Source: Alphaproteobacteria bacterium UBA3439
GTDB lineage: Bacteria; Pseudomonadota; Alphaproteobacteria; Puniceispirillales; Puniceispirillaceae
Assembly: GCA_002378605.1 (NCBI GenBank)
Contig: DFSK01000114.1
Coordinates: 1 to 8,627, forward strand
Length of the DNA: 8,627 bases
Direction of reading: 5' to 3'
The notes below the pieces were generated by a model that saw only the letters and a program-made list of their open reading frames with translations, had not been told where the DNA came from and made no database searches. This document shows, piece after piece, positions 1 to 6,592 of this stretch. Each line of letters starts with the position of its first letter. The stretch's first letter is position 1. The position numbers and the translations under genes were made by a program.

Positions 1-125
1 AAGCATATGTGATTGTCACTTATCAGCAAGCAGGTTCGAAATCATGTTTTTATTACACCACAATAAGTAACCTGTTGTGTAGTTCAAATGATGCAATAGA
101 CTGGTACAAGCGTACAAAGTCATTT

Positions 126-177
126 ACCCCAATCTTTTACCCCAATCTTTTGGCCCGATCAGTTGGCCCGATCAGTT
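126..177. repeat. Two adjacent 13-bp tandem duplications
   Basis: The 13-mer ACCCCAATCTTTT occurs twice back to back (126-138, 139-151), followed at once by GGCCCGATCAGTT twice (152-164, 165-177). All copies within each pair are identical. The two unit types also resemble each other (8 of 13 positions), so the block can be read as four 13-bp units. It ends 11 bp before the preferred start of the glycosyltransferase gene. Replication slippage is the simplest origin; a repeated operator is possible. The rest of 1-188 shows no gene and no convincing promoter. Confidence 0.9.
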
Positions 178-188
178 GGAATGAATTA

Positions 189-1328
189 ATGAAAAAATCA
201 GATGATGCCCTGAATATAGATATTTTACTGCCTGCCAAAGAAGCCTTTTCACCGGCAAATGCTGGCGCCGTTGCGACCTATGTTCATGACATCACAAAAG
301 CCAGTACATCGGGGCATAGGTTCAAAATTTTCGGGCGCGCGGTGCGCACGCCTTTTCCCAATATGAATTTTGTTGCGATTAAACCCAAAATGGCATGGCT
401 TTTTGGCCAAAATATCGGTTTTGCTTTGGCCTATCTTCGCCAACTCAATCTACATCCCAAACCTGATTTGATCGAAATTCATGGCAGGTGCAATGTTGCG
501 TCTTATATCGCCGCAAAAAGGCCCGATATTCCCGTCACGCTTTTCCTTCCAAATGATCCTCGCGATATGAAAGGGTCAAAGACCATTGCCGAGCGCAAAG
601 ATCTGGTAGCAAAGCTGGCTCAAATTATTTGTGTTTCACAATATATCAAGGCGTGTTTTCTTGATGGTCTTGCCCTTGATGCCGAGGGCTTGGCAAAAGT
701 CAGTGTTTTCCCAATTGGCGTTTCACGCCGGTTGAAAACGCCGCCTAACAAAGAGCCGATTATCTTTCTTGCTGGCCGCATGGTGCCGGAAAAGGGCATT
801 TTGGAATGCGCGCAGGCACTTGCCGATATTCTGCCATCCTATTCTGAATGGCGACTTGTCATTGCTGGCGCGCGCAGGTTCGAGCAGGCCGACCCCAATA
901 GCTATGAAGCAAAAGTGGCAAAAGCTATTCAACCACTTGGTGATCAGGCAGAAATGACCGGCTTCATTCCCTTGGACAAGGTTCGTGACTGGCAGGAACG
1001 TGCCGCGATTGCCGCCTGCCCCTCATTATGGCAAGAACCGCTTGGCAAGGTTGTGGTTGAAGCTTTGGCAGCCGGATGCGCCGTGCTTACAACAAGACGT
1101 GGCGGAATCCCCGAAGTGGCCGAAGGCCGCGCATTGATCATCGACAAGCCGTCAGTCGCTTCATTTCGTGATGGCTTTGCGCAGCTTTTAAATGATGATC
1201 AGTACCGCCATCAATTGCAAAGCACCGCCTTTACAGATTTTCCGTTTACCAGCAAAGCAATGGCCAATAAGGTGGATGCGCTTCGCCAGGCAGCATTTGA
1301 CACGGCTTGGCATGGACATAGAGGGTAA
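189..1328 (+). CDS. GT4-family glycosyltransferase
   Basis: A cytoplasmic GT-B fold retaining glycosyltransferase that moves a sugar from a nucleotide-sugar donor to an acceptor; the exact sugar cannot be read from the sequence. With the start at 189 the protein has 379 residues, usual for GT4. The N-terminal domain opens with LLPAKEAFSP and a glycine/alanine-rich loop (about 13-31), then EIHGR at 96-100. The C-terminal donor domain starts near FLAGRMVPEKG (193-203). It carries the EX7E motif EPLGKVVVE (E283, E291) and the GGIPEV loop (305-310). An ATG at position 9 would add 60 residues. I reject it because that stretch lacks family features and contains the 13-bp duplications, whose 26 extra bases would shift the frame. 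The ribosome site is weak (GGA at 178-180). lptD follows 60 bp downstream on the same strand, so a role in LPS or surface glycan synthesis is a reasonable inference. The family is sure; the start is fairly sure. Confidence 0.85.
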   Translation: MKKSDDALNIDILLPAKEAFSPANAGAVATYVHDITKASTSGHRFKIFGRAVRTPFPNMNFVAIKPKMAWLFGQNIGFALAYLRQLNLHPKPDLIEIHGRCNVASYIAAKRPDIPVTLFLPNDPRDMKGSKTIAERKDLVAKLAQIICVSQYIKACFLDGLALDAEGLAKVSVFPIGVSRRLKTPPNKEPIIFLAGRMVPEKGILECAQALADILPSYSEWRLVIAGARRFEQADPNSYEAKVAKAIQPLGDQAEMTGFIPLDKVRDWQERAAIAACPSLWQEPLGKVVVEALAAGCAVLTTRRGGIPEVAEGRALIIDKPSVASFRDGFAQLLNDDQYRHQLQSTAFTDFPFTSKAMANKVDALRQAAFDTAWHGHRG

Positions 1329-1374
1329 AACAGGCTAGCGATAGGTCATGATTAACAAAACAATATTTCGGCAT

Positions 1375-1391
1375 AAGGGTTAAGCGTCTTG
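1375..1391 (+). promoter_or_regulatory. lptD: Ribosome binding site and TTG start of lptD
   Basis: AAGGG at 1375-1379 lies 9 nt before TTG at 1389-1391. An in-frame TAA at 1374-1376 closes the frame upstream, and no ATG occurs before the mature protein begins. TTG 1389 is therefore the first usable start. GTG at 1425 would give a shorter signal peptide without its positively charged N-region and is the only real alternative. Confidence 0.7.
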
Positions 1392-3551
1392 GGGTTTTTA
1401 TTCATCAATTGCCGCCTGCATTTTGTGCTATTCATATTGGCGCTTATTTTGCCGGCCAATTTCGCATTTGCCGCCGATGAACCGATTGGATTCGAAGCCG
1501 ACAATGTTGTTGTGAATCAGGCTGACGGCAGCCTTTTTGCAACTGGCAATGTCGAATTGAAACAGGCTAATAACACCTTGCGCGCTGATGAAGTGACCTA
1601 TTATCGCAACCAGAACAAAGCCATTGCCCGCGGCAATGTTGTTCACATTGATGGCGATGGCACAGTCACCAACGCTGCCATTATGGAGCTCGACACCGAA
1701 TTTTCGCATATTCTTGCCGAAACCATCATTTCAAATTTTACCAGTGGCGAGTGGATATCGGCCGATCATGCTGACCGAATTGCCGGGGACAGAGGCATTT
1801 TTGACGCCAGCCGCTTTACCCCATGCAAATGTGATTTTTTGAACGGTGAACGGCCCCTGTGGGACATCAAAGCCAGCCAATCTATTCGGAATGAAAAAAC
1901 GCAAACCATTACCCATTACAATATGCGTATGAGTGTGCTGAACGTGCCGGTTGGCTATCTACCATTTCTGACGCATCCAGATTGGACAGTGCGGCGTCGT
2001 TCGGGCTTTTTGACCCCAAGCTTTATTGTCAGTTCAGATTTAGGCTTCACCCCATCAATCCCCTATTATCAGATCATTGATGAAACAAGTGATGTCGAAT
2101 TCACCACTTACAAATATCAATATCGTGGGCTTGGTGTAAAATCGCGCTATCGCAAATTATGGGATAAGGCCGAGCTGAACGCCACCATCTACACAGCCAA
2201 TGTTGAAACCTATAAGAAGAACCGTGAGCTTGTCGGCGCTGTTGACGCGACCTATGCAAGCCGCATCGGCAATGGGTGGAACACCAAGGCCAATCTTCGT
2301 CGGGCAAGTCAAGATACATTTATGCGCCGGTATGATTTCAATGATGATACCTCACTAAAATCAACCATCTCGGCAACAAGAACAATCGATAACCGCTATT
2401 ACAGCATTGAAGCATCCGACCGCCAATCACTGCTTGCAAGCGACAAAATTTTGAACGAGCCGACTGTTCTGCCGTCAATTTTCTATGAAAAAACCGAAAA
2501 AGGCTGGCGCGGAAACCAGCAGTTCCGAACCGAGCTTAGCGCCGTGCAATTGGATAATGATCAAGGCCATGATTTGGCGCGGTGGAGCGGCATTTTTGAA
2601 GTGGCGGAAGATTTTGATCTGCCGCTTGGCGTTGCCAATTATGAGGCGAATGTTACCGGCAATTACTATAGCATCCATACCAAGCCGGATAGTTCAGCAA
2701 CAACGCTTGGTGACATAAGTTTTCTCACCCCCGCAGCTTCACTTGGCTGGCGGTTGCCGATTGCCGTTGTCGGCGCAAACCGCAGCGCAATTTTCGAGCC
2801 GCAAGCCCGACTAGCCTTTGTTGGCGGCAAAGACCGGACATCAATTATCCCCAATCGTGACGCCAGTGATTACCGTATAGACGAAGCCAATCTTTTTCTT
2901 TTGAACCGCTATCAGGGCAAGGATTATATATTACCCGGAACGCGGGCTGATATTGGCGTTTCAGCAACAACCAAGGATAATTTTTTTGGTGATGTGTCTA
3001 GTTTTCTTGGCGTTAGCCGCCGCCTGTCGGGGAAAACATCGGCTGGTCTGAACACCGATCAAGGCGACAAATATTCTGACTATGTTGCAAGCCTTACGGT
3101 AAATCCGGCAAACAGCCTAAATCTGCGCTGGTCGGGACGGCTTTCATCAAAGGACCTGACCTTGAATGAATCAAAGACGTCGCTCTCCTCAGCGCTTGGC
3201 ACCGGCAGTTTAACCGTGACGCATAACCAGCTTGCAAAAGCCTATTTTTCCAGCAGTGATGATGATCGCGAAGAATTATCCGCCAGCTATAGCCAATCAC
3301 TTATCGGTGGCTGGCAATTTTCGGCGACCCAATTATGGGATTTGTCTTATGGCAAAACCGCGCGCAAGAAAAGCACTGCCGCGCTTAGCTGGAATGGTGG
3401 CGTTCAAGATTGTTTATATATCACCATCAATTATGAACATGACCCTGTTGCCGACCGTGACGTTAGCGCCGTTGACCAGTTAAATTTTGTGATTAGCTTT
3501 AGAAATCTTGGCGCTATTTCGCAATCGGCAGCATCTGCTTTCAGACAATAG
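1389..3551 (+). CDS. lptD: LPS-assembly outer-membrane protein LptD
   Basis: LptD is the outer-membrane beta-barrel that, with the lipoprotein LptE, receives LPS from the periplasmic LptA bridge and inserts it into the outer leaflet. The 720-residue product starts with a signal peptide (hydrophobic 11-25, cleavage likely after AFA at 26-28). An LptA-like OstA domain follows at about 31-135, beginning EPIGFEADNVVV. Next comes the conserved stretch 203-255, including SGFLTPSF, the PYYQ segment near 225-228 and YQYRGLGVKSRYRKL. The rest is beta-barrel sequence of alternating polar and hydrophobic residues, ending in a beta-strand and a short tail. Mature cysteines are C146, C148 and C675, fewer than the four of E. 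coli LptD. The length fits alphaproteobacterial members, which are shorter than the E. coli protein. The usual neighbours surA, pdxA and rsmA are absent; the gene follows a glycosyltransferase and converges with a LysE-type gene. It starts with TTG. Confidence 0.93.
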   Translation: MGFLFINCRLHFVLFILALILPANFAFAADEPIGFEADNVVVNQADGSLFATGNVELKQANNTLRADEVTYYRNQNKAIARGNVVHIDGDGTVTNAAIMELDTEFSHILAETIISNFTSGEWISADHADRIAGDRGIFDASRFTPCKCDFLNGERPLWDIKASQSIRNEKTQTITHYNMRMSVLNVPVGYLPFLTHPDWTVRRRSGFLTPSFIVSSDLGFTPSIPYYQIIDETSDVEFTTYKYQYRGLGVKSRYRKLWDKAELNATIYTANVETYKKNRELVGAVDATYASRIGNGWNTKANLRRASQDTFMRRYDFNDDTSLKSTISATRTIDNRYYSIEASDRQSLLASDKILNEPTVLPSIFYEKTEKGWRGNQQFRTELSAVQLDNDQGHDLARWSGIFEVAEDFDLPLGVANYEANVTGNYYSIHTKPDSSATTLGDISFLTPAASLGWRLPIAVVGANRSAIFEPQARLAFVGGKDRTSIIPNRDASDYRIDEANLFLLNRYQGKDYILPGTRADIGVSATTKDNFFGDVSSFLGVSRRLSGKTSAGLNTDQGDKYSDYVASLTVNPANSLNLRWSGRLSSKDLTLNESKTSLSSALGTGSLTVTHNQLAKAYFSSSDDDREELSASYSQSLIGGWQFSATQLWDLSYGKTARKKSTAALSWNGGVQDCLYITINYEHDPVADRDVSAVDQLNFVISFRNLGAISQSAASAFRQ

Positions 3552-3558
3552 AGCCAGC

Positions 3559-3581
3559 CGCCATATCACGGCGATTTCGCC
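3559..3581. terminator. Small hairpins in the lptD/lysE convergent gap
   Basis: The 40-bp gap between two converging stop codons contains CGCC (3559-3562), GGCG (3570-3573) and CGCC (3578-3581). The middle arm can pair with either outer arm; GGCGATTTCGCC alone gives a 4-5 bp stem. Neither strand has a T-run after the stem, so this is at best a weak or factor-assisted end shared by both genes. Confidence 0.2.
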
Positions 3582-3591
3582 AAACAACCGG

Positions 3592-4182
3592 TTAAAACAG
3601 AACCGCAATCAGGACGATGATAACCGTTGAAATAATCATCGCACGCGTTAGCCGCACATTATTGCGAAGGCTTTTGCCCATAATCGTCCCAAGCCAGCAC
3701 CAAAGGCTATGTAGACCAAGCTGGCAGAAGGCAAAGGTCAGGATAACCACGGGCAATTGAACCGAAAAATCTCCAAGAGCTGGGGCAAATTTTCCCCATG
3801 CTAACACACACATAACCCATGCTTTGGGATTAAGTGGATGAACAAATAGGCCGTTGCGAAACCGGAAATGATCCGGCGCAGGTCCGGCGTTACTTGTGTC
3901 GGCATCACTTACTGGCCATGATTTCAGCGCAAGCCAAATCATATAGCCGGCACTGACATAGCTGAACAGCATTTGCCAGACCGGTGCCTTGGCCAAAACA
4001 AGACCAAAGCCAAATCCAATAAATAGGTTTAGTGCAATTTTGCCAACAATCAGCCCTAGAATAAAACCGATGCATTGGCGCAGCCCTTGGCGAACCCCCG
4101 CCAGCATCACAATCAAATTGGCTGGCCCAGGCGTGCCAACCATGAAGGCAACAAAGGCTAATAGGGTAAAAAACGCAAGCAT
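3592..4182 (-). CDS. LysE/RhtB-family amino-acid exporter
   Basis: An inner-membrane protein of the LysE superfamily, whose members export amino acids and related small molecules by secondary transport. The substrate cannot be read here. The 196 residues match the family length. The family signature GTPGPANL sits at 16-23 after the first hydrophobic segment, and the mid-protein motif NPKAW is at 118-122. Hydrophobic segments lie near 4-26, 38-62, 67-87, 110-131, 143-166 and 180-196, consistent with six membrane spans. The start ATG at 4182 has GGA at 4195-4193, 10 nt ahead. It begins 16 bp after the YpeA-like acetyltransferase gene, so the two probably share an mRNA. Linkage of an exporter with an acetyltransferase might suggest joint handling of an amine or amino acid, but that is only a guess. 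Confidence 0.85.
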   Translation of the reverse strand: MLAFFTLLAFVAFMVGTPGPANLIVMLAGVRQGLRQCIGFILGLIVGKIALNLFIGFGFGLVLAKAPVWQMLFSYVSAGYMIWLALKSWPVSDADTSNAGPAPDHFRFRNGLFVHPLNPKAWVMCVLAWGKFAPALGDFSVQLPVVILTFAFCQLGLHSLWCWLGTIMGKSLRNNVRLTRAMIISTVIIVLIAVLF

Positions 4183-4198
4183 TTACAGGATTTCCAAT

Positions 4199-4630
4199 TT
4201 AGTCGTCTTTGATTAAACGCTTGCCGAGAAGGTGAACAGGTTCAATCGCGTAACCAAGCTTTTGGTAGAATTCAACAACCTTGTCATTATCGGTTCTGAC
4301 GCAAAAATTGATCTTTGGACAGCCGGCCAATATCAGAAAGCGTTCAGCCTCAGCCATCAAAATCTTGCCATAACCCGCGCCAGAATAATCAGGGTCGACA
4401 GCCAGATAATTAATGCTGCCACGATGCCCATCATAGCCAATCATGATTGAGGCCATAAGAACCCCATCAACTTGGCCAACAAGAAATTTTCCGTTCAGAT
4501 CGCTATTTTTGCGACCAATATCTTTTTGCGGATCATTCCAACTGCGGGTAAGGCCACATTTTTCCCATAGGGTAACCACTTGATCGCTTTGATCATCAGT
4601 AAATTCAGAAATTTTCATCACTTTTGACAT
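4199..4630 (-). CDS. ypeA: YpeA-like GNAT-family acetyltransferase
   Basis: A cytoplasmic GNAT N-acetyltransferase using acetyl-CoA; the acceptor for YpeA is not established. From memory, the E. coli YpeA pattern is matched along the length: LWEKCGLTRSWNDPQKDI (21-38), GYDGHRGSINYLAV (65-78), an acetyl-CoA loop GAGYG (84-88), CPKIN (104-108), the NDKVVEFYQKLGY helix (115-127) and the ending LGKRLI (135-140). Three ATGs are possible. That at 4693 has no ribosome site, and that at 4618 has only a weak one. The ATG at 4630 has GGAAG 9 nt upstream and gives 143 residues, close to E. coli YpeA (about 141), so I choose it. The usual arginine before the glycine loop is serine (S83). The gene lies 112 bp after the glycosylase stop and 16 bp before the LysE-type gene. 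Confidence 0.85.
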   Translation of the reverse strand: MSKVMKISEFTDDQSDQVVTLWEKCGLTRSWNDPQKDIGRKNSDLNGKFLVGQVDGVLMASIMIGYDGHRGSINYLAVDPDYSGAGYGKILMAEAERFLILAGCPKINFCVRTDNDKVVEFYQKLGYAIEPVHLLGKRLIKDD

Positions 4631-4742
4631 TGGCAATGTCTTCCAATCACGGCAGGCGATTGACCAATAACAGGTTTTTATCGCCGTTTCCATATTTCAA
4701 AATTGCCCGATAGCCTACAAGATCACCGGCGAGGGCTAGAAA

Positions 4743-5270
4743 TCATTTTTTGCTTAGGGCAGCGCACCAAGCGTCAAGTTTGACCGCAGGCGATAGCGCC
4801 GCATGTGCAGGCGATGTTGACGGCAAGCCAATAATTTCAACATCAGCAGGCAAATCCTTGGCAGGATCTTCGGCAAAAGACGGTATGACCAGACGACGCC
4901 AATAATCAAAGGCAGTGCGCCCATTCAGGCAAATTCGACTAATCTTTGGATAAGCCGCTAATAATTTTACAAAATCATTGCATTTTGCATCACGGATTGT
5001 CGCATCCGATGATGCCTTGCGGCTGCATGTTGCCAGTACATCCCAAAGCCCAATATGCGCATCATTTAAAGCCGCGAGGCGCGCTTGGTAAGGCGCGTTT
5101 CGGTCAATTTGAAACGCGGTCTCGATGCAATCCCAGAACAAATTCCGTGGATGTGCATAATATTCTGCGTTCTTTTGCGAGATTGCCCCCGGCATGCTTC
5201 CTAGCACCAGAATCCGGCATGACACGCTAATTTGCGGCGCGAGGGCTGAAATTAAGGTTTGGCGTAACAT
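4743..5270 (-). CDS. DNA-deoxyinosine (hypoxanthine) glycosylase, UDG superfamily
   Basis: A base-excision repair enzyme of the hypoxanthine-DNA glycosylase branch of the uracil-DNA glycosylase superfamily. It is expected to remove hypoxanthine formed by adenine deamination. The 175 residues carry the family blocks in order: VLGSMPGAIS (22-31), YYAHPRNLFW (37-46), GLWDVL (74-79), LNGRTAF (115-121) and LPSTSPAHA (149-157). The asparagine of HPRN (N43) is in the expected active-site motif. An ATG at 5300 would add ten residues. I prefer ATG 5270 because GGAGG lies at 5283-5279 with 7 nt spacing, and residues 1-10 of the longer form resemble nothing in the family. It stands 112 bp upstream of the acetyltransferase gene and may lead a three-gene leftward transcript. 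No residue of the main motifs appears lost. Confidence 0.85.
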   Translation of the reverse strand: MLRQTLISALAPQISVSCRILVLGSMPGAISQKNAEYYAHPRNLFWDCIETAFQIDRNAPYQARLAALNDAHIGLWDVLATCSRKASSDATIRDAKCNDFVKLLAAYPKISRICLNGRTAFDYWRRLVIPSFAEDPAKDLPADVEIIGLPSTSPAHAALSPAVKLDAWCAALSKK

Positions 5271-5278
5271 GCAATTGC

Positions 5279-5283
5279 CCTCC
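5279..5283 (-). promoter_or_regulatory. Shine-Dalgarno site of the deoxyinosine glycosylase gene
   Basis: GGAGG on the minus strand, 7 nt before ATG 5270. It is the best ribosome site in the leftward group and decides between ATG 5300 and ATG 5270. Confidence 0.75.
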
Positions 5284-5307
5284 AGTTGATAAAGCTGCAT
5301 CAGTAGG

Positions 5308-5313
5308 GTTATA
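5308..5313 (-). promoter_or_regulatory. Possible -10 element of the glycosylase gene
   Basis: TATAAC on the minus strand (5 of 6 matches to TATAAT) lies about 40 nt before ATG 5270. Initiation would fall near 5301, giving a leader of about 30 nt and leaving the ATG at 5300 essentially at the mRNA end. No good -35 is found 16-18 bp upstream, though that region is extremely AT-rich. Confidence 0.3.
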
Positions 5314-5393
5314 CTAATCCTGATCTTTTAATATTTAACATAATGTTTTTATTCTATTTTATATATTTAAACTGAAATATGGTTACCTATCGT

Positions 5394-5422
5394 TAAATAG
5401 AGCCGTAATTTATCTCTATTTA
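5394..5422 (-). terminator. 9-bp hairpin after the EamA transporter gene
   Basis: TAAATAGAG (5394-5402) and CTCTATTTA (5414-5422) form a perfect 9-bp inverted repeat with an 11-nt loop. On the minus strand the stem begins 4 nt after the EamA stop codon. The stem is AU-rich and no T-run follows, so it is a poor classical terminator. It may mark or protect the 3' end of the mRNA. Confidence 0.4.
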
Positions 5423-5426
5423 TGTT

Positions 5427-6314
5427 TTATTTCAGTATTTTGCCTAAAATCCTTCCATCCAGAACAAGCAAGCCTGTGGTGATAACAGCCAGCCCCGCCA
5501 TTTCAGCCATTGTAATCATTTGCTCTAAGAGGATAGCATTTAATAGAATTGATGATGGCGGGATGATAATTGTACAAATAAGTAGATTGCCAGCACCAGT
5601 CCTCTCAAGAATTTTGAAATAGAGAAAATAGGCAATTACCGAACAGAATAAGGCAAATGCCAACGCGTATTGAATGACTAGAAAATTCAGTGACACCATC
5701 TCATCAAAATGAAATGTGAAGGCATAGGGCGTTAGAATAAGGGTGCTCATCACCAACATCCCCGTTGCCGCAATCATCGGCGACAATGACTGCATCCGCA
5801 ATTTTGCCCATATACCGGCCAAAGCATATGAAATGGTTGCCAGCAAAATGAGATATTTGCCGCTATTCCCATCATAAAGCTGAAAAATATTTTGATAGCC
5901 GATCGCCATTGTGACACCAACAACACCAATCAAGGCACCCGCCACACGGTTTACGGTCAATGCTTCATGCGGCACAAGCGCGGCCGCCAGAACCATCGTC
6001 ACAAAAGCCGTATTTGCATTTAAAATGGCGGCAAGGCCACCAGTTGTCGTCTGTTGGCCAATGGTAATCAATAGAAATGGGATCACATTATTCAAAAGCG
6101 CCATAATCATAAGATTGATGATGTTTTCGGCAGAACATTCAAAGGCTGGCCTTTTCATCAGAACATAGGCCAATAGAAAAAAAGCGCCGATCGCCACTCG
6201 TAGATAGACAATCATAAAGGGGCTGAGATAGGCAAGAAGCAACTCGACAAAAACAAAGCTCATTCCCCATAGAACGCCAAGCGATATCACCAAAGCCCAA
6301 TCAGCGTTTTTCAT
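5427..6314 (-). CDS. EamA/DMT-superfamily transporter
   Basis: An inner-membrane permease of the drug/metabolite transporter superfamily (EamA, RhaT-like). Members move metabolites such as amino acids; this one's substrate is unknown. The 295 residues fit the family and can be laid out as ten hydrophobic spans in two five-span repeats. The first repeat is about 6-139, with the conserved ending NANTAFVTMVLAAALVPHE at 99-117. The second is about 154-286, with IPPSSILLNAILLEQ at 251-265. A TTG at 6335 would add seven residues. I choose ATG 6314 because GGGGG lies 8 nt before it and the next residues, NADWALVISLGVLWG, are a typical family beginning. It diverges from the GNAT gene on the right. 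A short AT-rich region and a hairpin separate it from the glycosylase gene, so it is probably its own transcript. A run of hydrophobic residues reaches almost to the end, which is KILK. Confidence 0.87.
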   Translation of the reverse strand: MKNADWALVISLGVLWGMSFVFVELLLAYLSPFMIVYLRVAIGAFFLLAYVLMKRPAFECSAENIINLMIMALLNNVIPFLLITIGQQTTTGGLAAILNANTAFVTMVLAAALVPHEALTVNRVAGALIGVVGVTMAIGYQNIFQLYDGNSGKYLILLATISYALAGIWAKLRMQSLSPMIAATGMLVMSTLILTPYAFTFHFDEMVSLNFLVIQYALAFALFCSVIAYFLYFKILERTGAGNLLICTIIIPPSSILLNAILLEQMITMAEMAGLAVITTGLLVLDGRILGKILK

Positions 6315-6430
6315 CAAACCAACCCCCAAAGGCAAATGGCTTATCCGCGCGCTGGCTTGTGTCAGATTTTTCCAGCTTTTGATCCATACGGCCCACTATA
6401 TCATAGGTTCATAGATAGACGCCGTGCTTC

Positions 6431-6436
6431 ATTATA
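6431..6436 (-). promoter_or_regulatory. Possible -10 element for the EamA gene
   Basis: A perfect TATAAT on the minus strand in the 278-bp divergent region, which would start a leader of about 110 nt before ATG 6314. The hexamers 16-18 bp upstream do not resemble TTGACA, so the call rests on the -10 alone. No comparable plus-strand promoter for the divergent GNAT gene was recognised. Confidence 0.3.
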
Positions 6437-6532
6437 GCCGACCCTATGCGGTTAGCTCGGCCGAAAGGAAACAAGTTTGATATTCGATCACATGACAAAT
6501 CGCTGATTTAACGAAGAGTCAGTTTCAAGAAT

Positions 6533-6587
6533 CCCTAAAACCGAATAGAAAAGATGTTTAGGGCTTATGACACCGGTTTTGGGAGAG
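6533..6587 (+). promoter_or_regulatory. Candidate Shine-Dalgarno-sequestering alternative hairpins
   Basis: The strong ribosome site GGGAGAG (6581-6587) sits 5 nt before ATG 6593. CCTAAAACCG (6534-6543) can pair with CGGTTTTGGG (6574-6583) in a 10-bp helix with one G-U wobble, which takes up the first GGG of the ribosome site. The overlapping CCCTAAA (6533-6539) can instead pair perfectly with TTTAGGG (6557-6563), which leaves the site free. The two helices exclude each other. This was found by eye, with no folding energies or homologues; no known riboswitch class is recognised. If translation really starts at ATG 6554, the element falls inside coding sequence. Confidence 0.35.
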
Positions 6588-6592
6588 ATGTA

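Noticed and set aside
30..45. tRNA T-arm-like string GGTTCGAAATC
   Set aside because: The flanking bases do not form the 5-bp T stem, and no acceptor, D or anticodon arm is nearby.
9..188. N-terminal extension of the glycosyltransferase from the ATG at position 9
   Set aside because: The 60 extra residues show no family feature, are encoded over two 13-bp duplications whose 26 added bases would break the frame, and the core domain begins just after ATG 189.
4946..5230. A 94-codon plus-strand open frame opposite the deoxyinosine glycosylase gene
   Set aside because: It lies wholly within a gene with clear family motifs and has no recognisable domain.
6437..6470. GGTTAGCTCGG resembling a tRNA D-loop, with CGGCCG palindrome
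   Set aside because: No other tRNA arms fit around it; the palindrome is only 6 bp and not repeated.
6477..6505. TTGATA (6477-6482) as a -35 for the GNAT gene
   Set aside because: The hexamers 16-18 bp downstream do not resemble TATAAT.
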